A model generated the notes under the pieces. That model saw nothing but the letters and a program-made list of their open reading frames with translations, was not told the DNA's origin and searched no databases. Positions 55,281 to 64,000 of a stretch of 64,000 bases of DNA are shown here, one piece after another. Source of the stretch: Chitinophaga horti (lineage in GTDB: Bacteria; Bacteroidota; Bacteroidia; Chitinophagales; Chitinophagaceae); assembly GCF_022867795.2 (NCBI RefSeq), contig NZ_CP107006.1, positions 1,674,001-1,738,000 on the forward strand, read 5' to 3'. Positions within the stretch are counted from its first letter, which is position 1; each line of letters starts with the position of its first letter. The position numbers and the translations under genes were made by a program.

Positions 55281-56843
55281 TCAATCCACCACCCAACTCC
55301 TGTTAATCGCCCGCTGTAAGCTATCCATCCCCGGCATATCCCTAAAAGTAAACGGTCGCTCGTGGCCACTTCTGCCAAACACCAGCGGGAAGGGCTTGCC
55401 GGGTGTGAGATCGACACTAATGCCGGCGTAAGCCAGGTACTTCGTATAATCCACCGGCTCCGTAGTCGTTGCATATACTTCGAATATCTCCGAAAGCTTG
55501 CAGCCTGCTACGGTTTCGCAAACGTGCCGGAACTCATCGTCCGTAAAGCCACGACGTTTGGTGATGTAAAACTCCTGGTACAACTGTCGCATTACATTAT
55601 CGAGCGAGCGGCGGTTGCCCGTCTCGTGACGGATCTTCAGGTCGAGCAGTAAACCCAGGGCACAGCCCTTATCGTAATAGGAGATCGTGGTATTTGCCGT
55701 GTGTGCGTTCCGGTTAAAGAAATGCAGCCAGGTATCGAAGCTGGACGCCGTGGCAGATTGAAAAAGATGACCGGGACTGTTCTCGTAATTCGTGATACTG
55801 CCGCGCAGCATATCGTATACGTCCTGCCGCGTCAGCAGGCCGGCACGATTCAGGATCAAATATTCATAGTACACCGTGAATCCTTCCGATACCCATAACA
55901 TATGCGTCAGGTTTTCCTTGTCGTAGTCGAAAGGACCCAGCGCCACCGGGCGGATCGCTTTAATGTTGTAAAGGTGAAAGTATTCGTGCGTCAGGAAATT
56001 CAGCCAGCGTTTGTAAGCCGCCATGTTCTGCCGTCCGTATGGCCCGCCCGAGAACACAGCCGTCGAGTTGCGATGTTCGAGGCCACCACGGCCGTCGCCC
56101 ATGATCAGGAAGGTGTAGTGTTTGTAAGGTACGGCGCCCATCAGCTCATTCGCCGAGCGTATCATCTTTTGCAGGTCGGCGAAAAACGAGGGCACGTCTA
56201 TGCCTGCTGTGTCCTGCAATACCAGCCGGTGCTGGCGGCCGCCGATGTCGGTTTGCGTGGCATATTGGTTGCCCAGGAGCAATGGGCAGTCGTACAACTC
56301 ATCGAAATCTTGCGCGTAATAAGTATGTGATTGTCCCTTTACCGGCTCCAGTCCCGTAAAGCTGCTTTTCCAGGAGGAGGGGAGCAACATCTTTACCGTG
56401 GAGGCTTTTGATAACGCGCCTTCCGGGTGCATGAGCAACGAAGCGGGTGGGAGGTAGGCGAAAGTGCTGTCGAGCCAGGCATCTGCCACCGACTGTGTAC
56501 GCGCATATACATCGTAACTGATAGTGATAGGCCCTTTGCCAGCGATGCTCCAGGTATTCTTATTCGTCTTTTCCCAACGTAAATCTTTGCCCGCAGCCGA
56601 TTGCGCCCGGAAGTTCACCACGTTTTTCGCATAGTTGATCAGCCAGTAATACCCCGGCGTCCAGGCCGGTAGCTTCACCCGCAGCGCATCTTTTCCTGTA
56701 TTCTCACATATCATCGTTACATGGAAATAAGCTGATCCGGGCCGCTGTGCGTCCACCGTGAAATGAATGTCAGCAGGCTTTTGTCGTGCAGAAAGCGTTG
56801 AAGCAGCAAGTAAAAAAACGGGCAGTAATCGGGCGAAAAGCAT
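55281..56843 (-). CDS. M61-family (glycyl aminopeptidase-like) metallopeptidase
   Basis: About 520 residues from ATG 56843, which gives a clean signal peptide (MLFARLLPVFLLAASTLSA); a start at 56912 would bury it. An N-terminal beta-domain (about 25-190) is followed by the zinc catalytic domain with HEYFHLYNIKAIRP and the downstream Glu in WVSEGFTVYYEYL. M61 enzymes usually have a C-terminal PDZ domain; here the chain ends soon after the catalytic domain (LAYAGISVDLTPG), so it is short. Divergent from araR. It probably trims peptides in the periplasm. Confidence 0.9.
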   Translation of the reverse strand: MLFARLLPVFLLAASTLSARQKPADIHFTVDAQRPGSAYFHVTMICENTGKDALRVKLPAWTPGYYWLINYAKNVVNFRAQSAAGKDLRWEKTNKNTWSIAGKGPITISYDVYARTQSVADAWLDSTFAYLPPASLLMHPEGALSKASTVKMLLPSSWKSSFTGLEPVKGQSHTYYAQDFDELYDCPLLLGNQYATQTDIGGRQHRLVLQDTAGIDVPSFFADLQKMIRSANELMGAVPYKHYTFLIMGDGRGGLEHRNSTAVFSGGPYGRQNMAAYKRWLNFLTHEYFHLYNIKAIRPVALGPFDYDKENLTHMLWVSEGFTVYYEYLILNRAGLLTRQDVYDMLRGSITNYENSPGHLFQSATASSFDTWLHFFNRNAHTANTTISYYDKGCALGLLLDLKIRHETGNRRSLDNVMRQLYQEFYITKRRGFTDDEFRHVCETVAGCKLSEIFEVYATTTEPVDYTKYLAYAGISVDLTPGKPFPLVFGRSGHERPFTFRDMPGMDSLQRAINRSWVVD

Positions 56844-57073
56844 TGGGAGATAAATTAAGTGTATGGAAATATGCGCAATACCATGCAGATGCCAACACTT
56901 ATTCTTGATCATCTACAGCCGTATTTTAACCAGTATCTGCCTATTCTTCCCACTCATAAAAAACCTGCATAAATAGTTGGTTTAGCCAGTTTTTATAATT
57001 TATTTTGATACGCTTAAGGGCTGAACACGCTCCGCCGGCAGAAGTTTCAACATCAGATAAATTTCGCGTTAAT

Positions 57074-57781
57074 ATGACCAGTTACGGTAAACAGAAGCGG
57101 TTGTTAGTGGCAGTCGATTGTATCATCTTCGGATTTGACGGACAAGACCTGAAAGTACTACTCATTAAACGTGGGTTTGAGCCAGAGAAGGGAAACTGGA
57201 GCCTGATGGGCGGCTTCGTTCAACCAGAGGAAAGCTTTGAAGACGCGGCCTCCCGCGTGTTGAAGCAACTGACCGGGCTGGAAGACATTTATATGGAACA
57301 ATTGTATGCATTTAGCCGCCCCACGCGCGATCCTATCGAACGCACCGCGTCTATCGCTTACTTTGCGCTGCTGGACATCAACCAGTACCACCGCCAGCAA
57401 CTGAGGCATGAGTTTCACGCAGAATGGTTCTCACTTTCGCAAATGCCCGAGCTGATCTTCGATCATACCGAAATGATTACTATGGCTAAGGAGAAGCTGC
57501 GCTACAAAGCCGCCATTCACCCGATCCTGTTCGAACTGTTACCGCAGAAGTTTACCATCCCGCAGCTGCAGCTGTTGTACGAGGGCGTATACGAAACCGA
57601 TTTCGATAAACGTAATTTCAGCCGCAAGATCCTGTCGCTGAAGCTGCTCGTCAAACAAAAAGACAAGGAAAAGGAAAGTTCCAAAAGAGGCGCGTTTTAT
57701 TACAAACTGGACAAAAGAAGGTACAATGCCAATTTCCACTCTTTCCTCAACTTTATCGCTAAACCACACAACCTGAAGTAA
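57074..57781 (+). CDS. araR: Nudix-domain transcriptional regulator, probable arabinose repressor
   Basis: 235 residues of the NrtR/AraR type. A Nudix fold (about 5-140; LLVAVDCIIFGFDGQDLKVL, GGFVQPEESFEDAASRVLKQ with a degenerate Nudix box) is joined to a winged helix (about 155-235; FTIPQLQLLYEGVYETDFDK, NFSRKILSLKLLVK). In Bacteroidota, AraR of this family controls L-arabinose use, and araB, araD, araA and a symporter follow directly. The regulator is separated from araB by a 148-bp gap that carries two palindromes. ATG 57074 is chosen; the in-frame TTG at 57005 lies far upstream. Confidence 0.88.
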   Translation: MTSYGKQKRLLVAVDCIIFGFDGQDLKVLLIKRGFEPEKGNWSLMGGFVQPEESFEDAASRVLKQLTGLEDIYMEQLYAFSRPTRDPIERTASIAYFALLDINQYHRQQLRHEFHAEWFSLSQMPELIFDHTEMITMAKEKLRYKAAIHPILFELLPQKFTIPQLQLLYEGVYETDFDKRNFSRKILSLKLLVKQKDKEKESSKRGAFYYKLDKRRYNANFHSFLNFIAKPHNLK

Positions 57782-57855
57782 TATCCATCCTGTACTGTCC
57801 TGCCTTTTTGTAGGAAAGGCAGGCTACAGGTTGATAAAAGTGTTATTTTTATAAT

Positions 57856-57910
57856 AATTGTCGCACCGACAATTTATTTTTGATTACTTTTATTAAATGT
57901 CAAACTGACA
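57856..57910 (+). promoter_or_regulatory. araB promoter with two palindromic operators
   Basis: AATTGTCGCACCGACAATT (57856-57874) is a palindrome around CAC. TGTCAAACTGACA (57898-57910) is a second with the same TGTC/GACA-type arms around AAC. A -7 box TATTTTTG lies between them at 57875-57882, directly abutting the first, so both would block RNA polymerase when bound. Centres are 39 bp apart. AraR encoded next door is the likely ligand-responsive repressor. Binding is inferred. Confidence 0.6.
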
Positions 57911-57928
57911 ATCATCATAAAACGCGTT

Positions 57929-59584
57929 ATGAATCAGAGTGCTTATGTAATAGGTGTCGATTTTGGTACAGATTCGGTGAGGGCATTAGTCGCCAGCACA
58001 CAGAACGGAGAAACGATCGCCACTGCCGTACAGTATTATCCACGTTGGAAAAAAGGCCTGTACTGCGACCCGTCCACCCAGCAATACCGCCAGCATCCGC
58101 TGGATTACCTGGAAAGCCTGGAAGCTGCGATCAAACAGGCGCTGGCCAATTGTCCGGCCGATGTGAAAGCCAATATCAAAGGAATTTCTGTGGATACGAC
58201 CGGGTCTACCCCCGTAGCGGTAGACACTACCGGTACGCCACTGGCCCTTACGCCCGGGATGGAAGAGAACCCGAACGCCATGTTCGTGCTCTGGAAAGAC
58301 CACACGGCGAACGACGAGGCGGAACTGATCAACACGATCGCGCATAGCGGCAAGTTTGAAGACTATACCAAATATTGCGGCGGAATTTACAGCAGCGAAT
58401 GGTATTGGGCTAAAATGCTGCATGTAGTGCGGGTGGATGAACTGGTGCGCGAAAAAGCAATATCCTGGGTAGAGCATTGCGACTGGATCCCAGCGGTACT
58501 GACCGGCAATAAAGATGTAAAAACACTGGTGCGCAGCCGTTGCGCGGCCGGTCATAAAGCCATGTGGCATGAATCCTGGGGCGGACTGCCCCCGGCAGAT
58601 TTCCTGGAGGCGATAGACCCGCTGCTCGTTAAATATGCCACCATGTTCAAAGATACGGTAGTCGCCAGCGAGTCCGTAGGTACCATCAGTGCCGAATGGG
58701 CTGCTAAACTGGGACTGCCTGCTGATGTAGTAATCGGCTCCGGCGCTTTCGATGCGCACATGGGCGCCGTAGGTGCGGATATTCAGCCTTATGCGCTGTG
58801 TAAGATCATCGGCACCTCTACCTGCGATATCCTCATGGCGCCGATGGAAGCCTCTGGTCACCTGTTAATCAAAGGCATTTGCGGCCAGGTGGACGGCTCC
58901 GTGGTTCCGGGCATGCTGGGCATGGAAGCAGGTCAGAGCGCTTATGGCGACGTATACGCCTGGTTACGCAAACTGATCATCAAGCCGATGGCCGCCCTCA
59001 TGAATGGCGACCTGGATGCTGAAAAGATGCAGCAGTACGAAGATAAGCTCCTCGCATATTTATCCGGCGAGGCCGAAAAACTACCCCTGCGCGATAATGA
59101 CGTGCTGGTACTCGACTGGTTTAACGGCCGCCGTACGCCAGATGCGAACCATACCGTGAAGAGCGCGATGATCGGCCTACACCTTGGTACCGACGCCGCG
59201 CATCTCTTTAAAGGATTGGTAGAAGCTACCGCCTTTGGCGCCCACAGCATCGCGCAGCGTTTCGAAGAAGAAGGCGTGCCGATCAAAGAAGTAATCGCAC
59301 TGGGCGGCGTAGCGAAGAAATCGGGCTACGCGATGCAAGTGCTGGCCAACGTGATGAATCGTCCGATCAAGATCGTAGCCAACGAGCAGGCTTGCGCCAT
59401 TGGTGCGGCGATGTTCGCGGCTGTTGCTGCCGGTATCTATAAAGACACCGCTGCTGCGCAACAGGCGATGTTCGGCGGTTATGAGAGGGTGTGGGAGCCG
59501 CAGCCTGAAAAGGTGGACTACTATGCCAAACGTTACAAGCAATTCCTGGCGCTGGGCGCCTTTTCCGAAAAAGTATACGCATGA
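57929..59584 (+). CDS. araB: Ribulokinase
   Basis: 551-residue FGGY-family sugar kinase, the usual AraB length. The N-terminal ATP-site motif (VIGVDFGTDSVRALV), VDTTGSTPVAVD and the C-terminal GGVAKKSGYAMQVLANVMNR are visible. It phosphorylates L-ribulose to L-ribulose 5-phosphate in the cytoplasm. It is the first structural gene of the arabinose operon. Its stop overlaps the araD start (ATGA at 59581-59584). Confidence 0.95.
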   Translation: MNQSAYVIGVDFGTDSVRALVASTQNGETIATAVQYYPRWKKGLYCDPSTQQYRQHPLDYLESLEAAIKQALANCPADVKANIKGISVDTTGSTPVAVDTTGTPLALTPGMEENPNAMFVLWKDHTANDEAELINTIAHSGKFEDYTKYCGGIYSSEWYWAKMLHVVRVDELVREKAISWVEHCDWIPAVLTGNKDVKTLVRSRCAAGHKAMWHESWGGLPPADFLEAIDPLLVKYATMFKDTVVASESVGTISAEWAAKLGLPADVVIGSGAFDAHMGAVGADIQPYALCKIIGTSTCDILMAPMEASGHLLIKGICGQVDGSVVPGMLGMEAGQSAYGDVYAWLRKLIIKPMAALMNGDLDAEKMQQYEDKLLAYLSGEAEKLPLRDNDVLVLDWFNGRRTPDANHTVKSAMIGLHLGTDAAHLFKGLVEATAFGAHSIAQRFEEEGVPIKEVIALGGVAKKSGYAMQVLANVMNRPIKIVANEQACAIGAAMFAAVAAGIYKDTAAAQQAMFGGYERVWEPQPEKVDYYAKRYKQFLALGAFSEKVYA

Positions 59585-60279
59585 GCAAATACCAGCAGAT
59601 AAAACAAACAGCCTACGAAGCCAACATGCAACTGCCCAAACTGGGACTGGTACTGTTTACTTTCGGCAACGTGAGCCTGGCAGATCATAAGGAACAAGTA
59701 TTCGCGATTAAGCCGAGCGGTGTGCCGTACGAGCTGCTCACGCCCGATGATATGGTGATCGTAGACTTCGACGGTAACACGGTAGAAGGGAAGATGCGCC
59801 CTTCCTCGGACACAAAGACACATGCGGTATTGTATAAACACTGGCCAAAGATCGGCAGCGTGGTACATACGCATTCTACCTACGCCACTGCCTGGGCGCA
59901 GGCGCAGCGTGACGTGCCGATTTTTGGTACTACGCACGCCGATCACTTAACGGTGGATGTGCCCTGCGCACCGCCCATGAGTGACGAAATGATCAAGGGA
60001 AATTACGAGTACGAAACCGGTTTCCAGATACTGAATTGCTTTAAGGAAAGAGGGCTGAGTTACGAAGAGGTGGAGATGATCCTCGTCGGCAACCACGCGC
60101 CGTTCACCTGGGGTAAGGATGCACACAAGGCGGTGTACAATGCCGCGGTGCTGGAAGAAGTTTCCCGCATGGCGTATCTCACGGAAACAATCAATCCGCA
60201 GGCGCCACGTTTAAAGGATGCGCTCATCCGCAAACACTTCGAACGTAAGCACGGACCAGACTCGTATTACGGACAATAA
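59581..60279 (+). CDS. araD: L-ribulose-5-phosphate 4-epimerase
   Basis: 232-residue class II aldolase/epimerase, the normal AraD length. Zinc-binding histidines appear in VVHTHSTYATAWAQ and the catalytic region GTTHADHLTVDVPC is conserved, with GNHAPFTWGKDA near the C-terminus. It converts L-ribulose 5-phosphate to D-xylulose 5-phosphate, which enters the pentose phosphate pathway. It is translationally coupled to araB by a four-base overlap. Confidence 0.95.
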   Translation: MSKYQQIKQTAYEANMQLPKLGLVLFTFGNVSLADHKEQVFAIKPSGVPYELLTPDDMVIVDFDGNTVEGKMRPSSDTKTHAVLYKHWPKIGSVVHTHSTYATAWAQAQRDVPIFGTTHADHLTVDVPCAPPMSDEMIKGNYEYETGFQILNCFKERGLSYEEVEMILVGNHAPFTWGKDAHKAVYNAAVLEEVSRMAYLTETINPQAPRLKDALIRKHFERKHGPDSYYGQ

Positions 60280-60315
60280 TTTAAACACTATCAATATCAT
60301 AAATTTCACAACACA

Positions 60316-61818
60316 ATGGCAGATTTGAAAGCATTTGAAGTTTGGTTCGTCACCGGCAGCCAGCACTTATATGGAGAAGAAACATTACGCCAGGTAGCGG
60401 CCAATGCACAGGCCATCGCCACTTCGCTGGATAAAGCAGGGCAGGTGCCGGTGCGGGTAGTGTTTAAACCAGTCGTTAAATCAACAGAAGAAATATACCA
60501 GGTTTGCCAGGAAGCTAATGTGGCCAAATCCTGTATCGGCATCATCACCTGGATGCACACTTTCTCCCCCGCTAAAATGTGGATTGGCGGCCTAAAAGTA
60601 TTGCAGAAACCTATGCTGCACCTGCATACGCAGTTCAACCGCGATATTCCCTGGGGCGATATTGACATGGACTTCATGAACCTGAACCAGAGCGCGCACG
60701 GCGACCGTGAGTTCGGATTTATGGTGTCGCGTATGCGCATGAACCGTAAAGTGGTGGTAGGTCACTGGCAGGAAGAGTCGGTGCTGAACAGCATCGAAAC
60801 CTGGGCCAGGGCGGCTGCAGGTTGGGCCGATCTGCAAGGCGCCCGTTTCGCCCGTATCGGCGACAATATGCGCTTCGTAGCCGTAACCGATGGTGATAAA
60901 GTAGAAGCTGAACTGAAGTTTGGGTTCTCTGTAAATACTTATGGTGTAGGCGATGTGGTAGAACATATCAAAGCGGCTTCCGATTCGGCAGTAGCGGCGC
61001 TTACCGACGAATACGAGGCTTCTTACAACGTAGTAGCAGGTTTGCGTAAAGGCGGCGCGCAATACGAATCACTGAAAGAAGCGGCGCGTATCGAAATCGG
61101 TTTACGCAGCTTCCTCGAAAACGGTAATTTCAAAGGCTTTACCGATACTTTCGAAGACTTGCATGGCATGGTGCAGTTGCCTGGTCTGGCCGCGCAAAGG
61201 CTGATGGCTTCCGGCTACGGCTTTGCTGGTGAAGGCGATTGGAAAACATCTGCGCTGGTGCGTGCGATGAAAGTAATGGGTACCGGCCTTAAAGGTGGTA
61301 ATGCCTTCATGGAAGATTATACTTACCATTTCGACCCGAACAACCGACTGGTACTGGGTTCGCACATGCTGGAGATTTGTTCTTCCATTGCAGATGGTAA
61401 ACCCAATTGCGAAGTACATCCGTTAGGTATCGGCGGCAAAGCCGACCCGGTAAGGCTGGTGTTTAACGTAGCAGCTGGTCCGGCGATCAACGCATCTATC
61501 ATTGATATGGGTAACCGTTTCCGTTTACTCGTAAACGATGTGGAAGCCGTAAAGCCAGAACATGATCTGCCAAAACTGCCTGTGGCCCGCGTACTCTGGA
61601 AACCTTTGCCAGACATGAATACCGCGCTGGCCGCATGGATACTGGCAGGTGGTGCGCATCACACTTGTTACAGCCAGAACCTCACGTTCGAGCATATGCA
61701 GGACTTTGCAGACATGGCCGGTATCGAGTTTGTACACATCGGCGCTAAAACCGACTTGTACCAGTTTAAGAATGAACTGCGCTGGAACGAAGTTTATTAT
61801 CAAATTAATAAAGCTTAA
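60316..61818 (+). CDS. araA: L-arabinose isomerase
   Basis: 500-residue canonical AraA, which converts L-arabinose to L-ribulose. Metal and catalytic residues fall at the same numbers as in the E. coli enzyme: E306 (GEGDWKT), E333 (MEDYTYHF), H350 (LGSHMLE) and H449 (GGAHHTCYS). It starts 36 bp after araD. It is a distant paralogue of the isomerase-like protein at 5205. A long hairpin follows it at 61828. Confidence 0.96.
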   Translation: MADLKAFEVWFVTGSQHLYGEETLRQVAANAQAIATSLDKAGQVPVRVVFKPVVKSTEEIYQVCQEANVAKSCIGIITWMHTFSPAKMWIGGLKVLQKPMLHLHTQFNRDIPWGDIDMDFMNLNQSAHGDREFGFMVSRMRMNRKVVVGHWQEESVLNSIETWARAAAGWADLQGARFARIGDNMRFVAVTDGDKVEAELKFGFSVNTYGVGDVVEHIKAASDSAVAALTDEYEASYNVVAGLRKGGAQYESLKEAARIEIGLRSFLENGNFKGFTDTFEDLHGMVQLPGLAAQRLMASGYGFAGEGDWKTSALVRAMKVMGTGLKGGNAFMEDYTYHFDPNNRLVLGSHMLEICSSIADGKPNCEVHPLGIGGKADPVRLVFNVAAGPAINASIIDMGNRFRLLVNDVEAVKPEHDLPKLPVARVLWKPLPDMNTALAAWILAGGAHHTCYSQNLTFEHMQDFADMAGIEFVHIGAKTDLYQFKNELRWNEVYYQINKA

Positions 61819-61827
61819 CTAAATAAT

Positions 61828-61873
61828 GTTAACTTGGGAAGCAGTGTTACAATGCGCTGCTTCCCAAGTTAAC
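61828..61873 (+). other. Long perfect hairpin between araA and the symporter gene
   Basis: GTTAACTTGGGAAGCAG (61828-61844) is exactly inverted at 61857-61873 around a 12-base loop. No T-run follows, so it is not a standard terminator. In the mRNA it would shield the 3' end of the araBDA message, or lower read-through into the transporter gene at 61950. Confidence 0.65.
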
Positions 61874-61949
61874 AAACCACGAGATCAACCAAACTAAACC
61901 TATTCCAACGATTTAACATTCCACTAAAAATCAACATAAGTTCTAGGTT

Positions 61950-63650
61950 ATGGATAGACTGTCGCTCATTGACTATGTCATTTTCGTCATTTACTTTTTC
62001 CTCGTGGCCGGCTATGGTTACTGGATTTATCGTCGTAAGAAAAAGGCAACTACAGATACAAAAGACTTTTTCCTGGCCGAGGGCTCCCTTACCTGGTGGG
62101 CGATCGGCGCTTCCCTTATCGCATCTAACATTTCGGCCGAGCAGTTTATTGGCATGAGTGGTAACGGTTTTACAGTAGGTGTGGCAGTAGCCGCCTACGA
62201 ATGGGTAGCCGCCGTGGCGCTCATTATCGTAGCCGTTTGGTTTATCCCGGTGTACCTGAAAAACAAGATCTTCACCATGCCACAGTTCCTGAAGGAGCGT
62301 TACAACGAAAGCGTAGCACTCATCATGGCCGTGTTTTGGTTATTCCTGTACATCTTCGTAAACCTCACTTCCATCCTGTACCTCGGTGCCGCCGCTATCA
62401 GCAGCCTGGTAGGGCCTTATGGAGATTTCCACTACATCATGATCGGCCTGGCCTTCTTTGCCCTCATCATCACCCTGGGTGGTATGAAGGTGATTGGTTA
62501 TACCGACGTAATCCAGGTGGTGGTACTGATCATTGGCGGTTTGGCCACCACATATCTGGCACTCACCATGGTAAGTGAAAAATTCGGTTTAGGTAGCAGT
62601 GCCCTCGCCGGCTTTAACCAGCTGATAAAAGACAGTCCCGAACACTTCAAAATGATCGTTCCTAAACCTGGTGAAGGGGCGTCGCAGGAGGATATTAATA
62701 AATATCTCATGCTGCCTGGTATCGCCATGTATTTCGCCGGACAGTGGATCGTGAATCTGAACTATTGGGGTTGTAACCAATACATTACGCAGCGTGCCCT
62801 GGGCGCCGACCTTAAAACAGCCCGTAACGGTATCCTGTTCGCTGGTTTGCTGAAGCTGATGATGCCTGTAATTGTCATGTTACCCGGTATTGCGGCTTAT
62901 GTATTGTATAAAAATGGTAGCTTGCAGGCAGAAATGGCCGCCGGCGGTAAATTTAACCCCGATAACGCCTATTCTGCTGTACTGAGCTTCCTGCCCTCCG
63001 GTTTAAAAGGTTTATCCCTGGCCGCCCTTACCGCTGCCATCGTAGCCTCCCTGGCTGGTAAAGCGAACAGTATTTCAACGATCTTTACATTAGATATCTA
63101 TAAAAAGTACATCAACCGGGAGTCCGACGAGAAGAAGCTGGTTTGGGTAGGGCGCCTCGCTATCGTAGCCGCCATGCTCATTTCCATCGCCTTCACCTGG
63201 AACGACACCCTGGGCATTAAGGGCGAAGGTGGTTTTACCTTCATTCAGAAATATACCGGTTTCATCAGCCCGGGTGTATTTGCCATGTTCCTGCTAGGTA
63301 TGTTCTGGAAACGTACCACAGGATCCGCCGCAGTGGTGGGTGTAATCACCGGTTTTGTACTTTCAGTAGTATTTAATAACTATGCACCACAGTGGTTCGG
63401 TCACGAAACGATCTTATACACCGCCTATCTCAATAAAGACGGCATTTATGAGATCCCCTTCCTGATCTGTATGGGCTGGGCATTCTTTTTCACCGTGGTA
63501 CTCATGGTGGCAGTAAGCCTGGCAGGCCCGAAAGTGAATCCGAAAGCGTTTGCACTGGACAAATCCATGTTCAAAGTAGCGCCTTCCACACTGGCCCTGA
63601 TCGTAGTAACATTACTGCTCCTGACCGTACTGTACGTACGTTTCTGGTAG
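61950..63650 (+). CDS. Sodium/solute symporter (SSS family), probable L-arabinose transporter
   Basis: 566-residue SGLT-type symporter with about 14 membrane segments. Typical SSS features are seen: DYVIFVIYFFLVAGYGYW (segment 1), DFFLAEGSLTWWAIGASLIA, SNISAEQFIGMSGNGF, and GLSLAALTAAIVASLAGKAN. In Bacteroidota such symporters accompany arabinose, xylose and galactose operons. Its place after araBDA makes L-arabinose the best guess. The operon ends at the terminator at 63716. Confidence 0.93.
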   Translation: MDRLSLIDYVIFVIYFFLVAGYGYWIYRRKKKATTDTKDFFLAEGSLTWWAIGASLIASNISAEQFIGMSGNGFTVGVAVAAYEWVAAVALIIVAVWFIPVYLKNKIFTMPQFLKERYNESVALIMAVFWLFLYIFVNLTSILYLGAAAISSLVGPYGDFHYIMIGLAFFALIITLGGMKVIGYTDVIQVVVLIIGGLATTYLALTMVSEKFGLGSSALAGFNQLIKDSPEHFKMIVPKPGEGASQEDINKYLMLPGIAMYFAGQWIVNLNYWGCNQYITQRALGADLKTARNGILFAGLLKLMMPVIVMLPGIAAYVLYKNGSLQAEMAAGGKFNPDNAYSAVLSFLPSGLKGLSLAALTAAIVASLAGKANSISTIFTLDIYKKYINRESDEKKLVWVGRLAIVAAMLISIAFTWNDTLGIKGEGGFTFIQKYTGFISPGVFAMFLLGMFWKRTTGSAAVVGVITGFVLSVVFNNYAPQWFGHETILYTAYLNKDGIYEIPFLICMGWAFFFTVVLMVAVSLAGPKVNPKAFALDKSMFKVAPSTLALIVVTLLLLTVLYVRFW

Positions 63651-63715
63651 CCAACAATATTAAACTTTCTGGGATATCTTACTTCATAAGATCTCAGCAT
63701 GACGTGGATGCTAAC

Positions 63716-63748
63716 GGAGGCCGGATTTTTCCGGCCTCCCTCTTTTTT
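63716..63748 (+). terminator. Rho-independent terminator of the arabinose operon
   Basis: GGAGGCCGG (63716-63724) pairs perfectly with CCGGCCTCC (63731-63739) around a six-base loop, followed by CTCTTTTTT. Confidence 0.92.
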
Positions 63749-63810
63749 GCCCCTTAGGGCACGAGCATCCGGCTCACCAGTCAGCCGCCGTTGTGTCACT
63801 CACTTCAACA

Positions 63811-64000
63811 TTACTTATGCTTCACCCTGAACTTCCCTTCAATCTTATGCGTGCTTTTATTCGGCCCACCCGTATTCGGAAACTTCCCCGCATCCAGCAC
63901 GGTAAACGTGCCTAACAGGTAGCCGTTGGCATCTTTGAGCGAAGTGATATTGATGCTGCCCTGGCTAAATCTTCCTTCCCATACGATTACCCGGAATGAG
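63811..64000 (-). CDS. 3' end of an unidentified minus-strand gene (partial)
   Basis: The last 63 codons of a minus-strand frame end with TAA at 63813-63811 and continue past the right edge. The visible part reads as beta-strands with turns (SINITSLKDANGYLLGTFTV, NKSTHKIEGKFRVKHK) and resembles the C-terminus of small secreted beta-sandwich proteins of Bacteroidota. I cannot name the family. It converges with the arabinose operon. Confidence 0.6.
   Translation of the reverse strand, partial: SFRVIVWEGRFSQGSINITSLKDANGYLLGTFTVLDAGKFPNTGGPNKSTHKIEGKFRVKHK

Noticed and set aside
1..64000. CRISPR arrays, tRNA/rRNA genes, insertion sequences, integrases
   Set aside because: No regularly spaced repeats, transposase or recombinase frames or RNA-gene signatures were seen when reading both strands; a weak tRNA or small RNA could still be missed by eye.

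Overview
The window looks like chromosome of a soil- or plant-associated Bacteroidota, most likely Chitinophagaceae (Chitinophaga-like). Evidence: a SusC-type TonB receptor with STN domain behind an ECF sigma/FecR pair, promoter -7 boxes of the TAnnTTTG type, A-rich leaders in place of Shine-Dalgarno sites, a Nudix-type AraR regulator, DUF5107 and DUF4838 proteins, and many secreted glycosidases and peptidases. I see no tRNA, rRNA, CRISPR array, transposase or phage gene.

Layout. 1-5114 (minus): an AraC regulator, then ECF sigma, FecR and a SusC receptor that runs off the left edge. 5205-10669: an atypical L-arabinose-isomerase-like enzyme, a lone SIR2-like protein, a Tat-exported phosphocholine-type phospholipase C and an unknown protein. 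10714-20371 (minus): a synthase-type exopolysaccharide cluster (response regulator, HEAT-repeat membrane protein, two tandem GT2 synthases, a TPR plus beta-barrel outer-membrane protein, a DUF4838 lipoprotein). 20734-26696 (plus): hybrid histidine kinase, CheR, CheB and a receiver-kinase. 26921-33214: AraC regulator, small lipoprotein, ECF sigma, a roughly 1-kb gene-poor gap, a frameshifted fecR followed by extra degenerate copies of its own 3' end, and an S9 dipeptidyl peptidase.

33293-47300 is the most striking region. A divergent AraC regulator faces an operon encoding all four steps of trans-4-hydroxy-L-proline catabolism (2-epimerase, D-hydroxyproline dehydrogenase, DHDPS-family deaminase, alpha-ketoglutarate semialdehyde dehydrogenase), interleaved with a GH27 alpha-galactosidase, an APC amino-acid permease, a GH51 alpha-L-arabinofuranosidase and a broken DUF885 metallopeptidase. 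Hydroxyproline carrying arabinose, next to galactosylated serine, is the signature of plant cell-wall hydroxyproline-rich glycoproteins (extensins, arabinogalactan proteins). I infer that the locus feeds on these.

47546-55078 (minus) is a DUF5107 / sugar porter / GH2 operon, followed by an M61 peptidase with a second degenerate 3'-tail copy behind it. 57074-63650 is a complete L-arabinose operon: araR, then araB, araD, araA and a sodium/sugar symporter, with two palindromes flanking the likely araB promoter. The last bases hold the 3' end of an unidentified minus-strand gene. Together the right half appears built to take arabinose and hydroxyproline from the same plant glycoproteins and send them to the pentose phosphate pathway and 2-oxoglutarate.

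Two genes (fecR at 29525, DUF885 at 45517) each carry a single -1 frameshift. These may be real decay or sequence errors. All functional names rest on reading motifs by eye; no database search was run.
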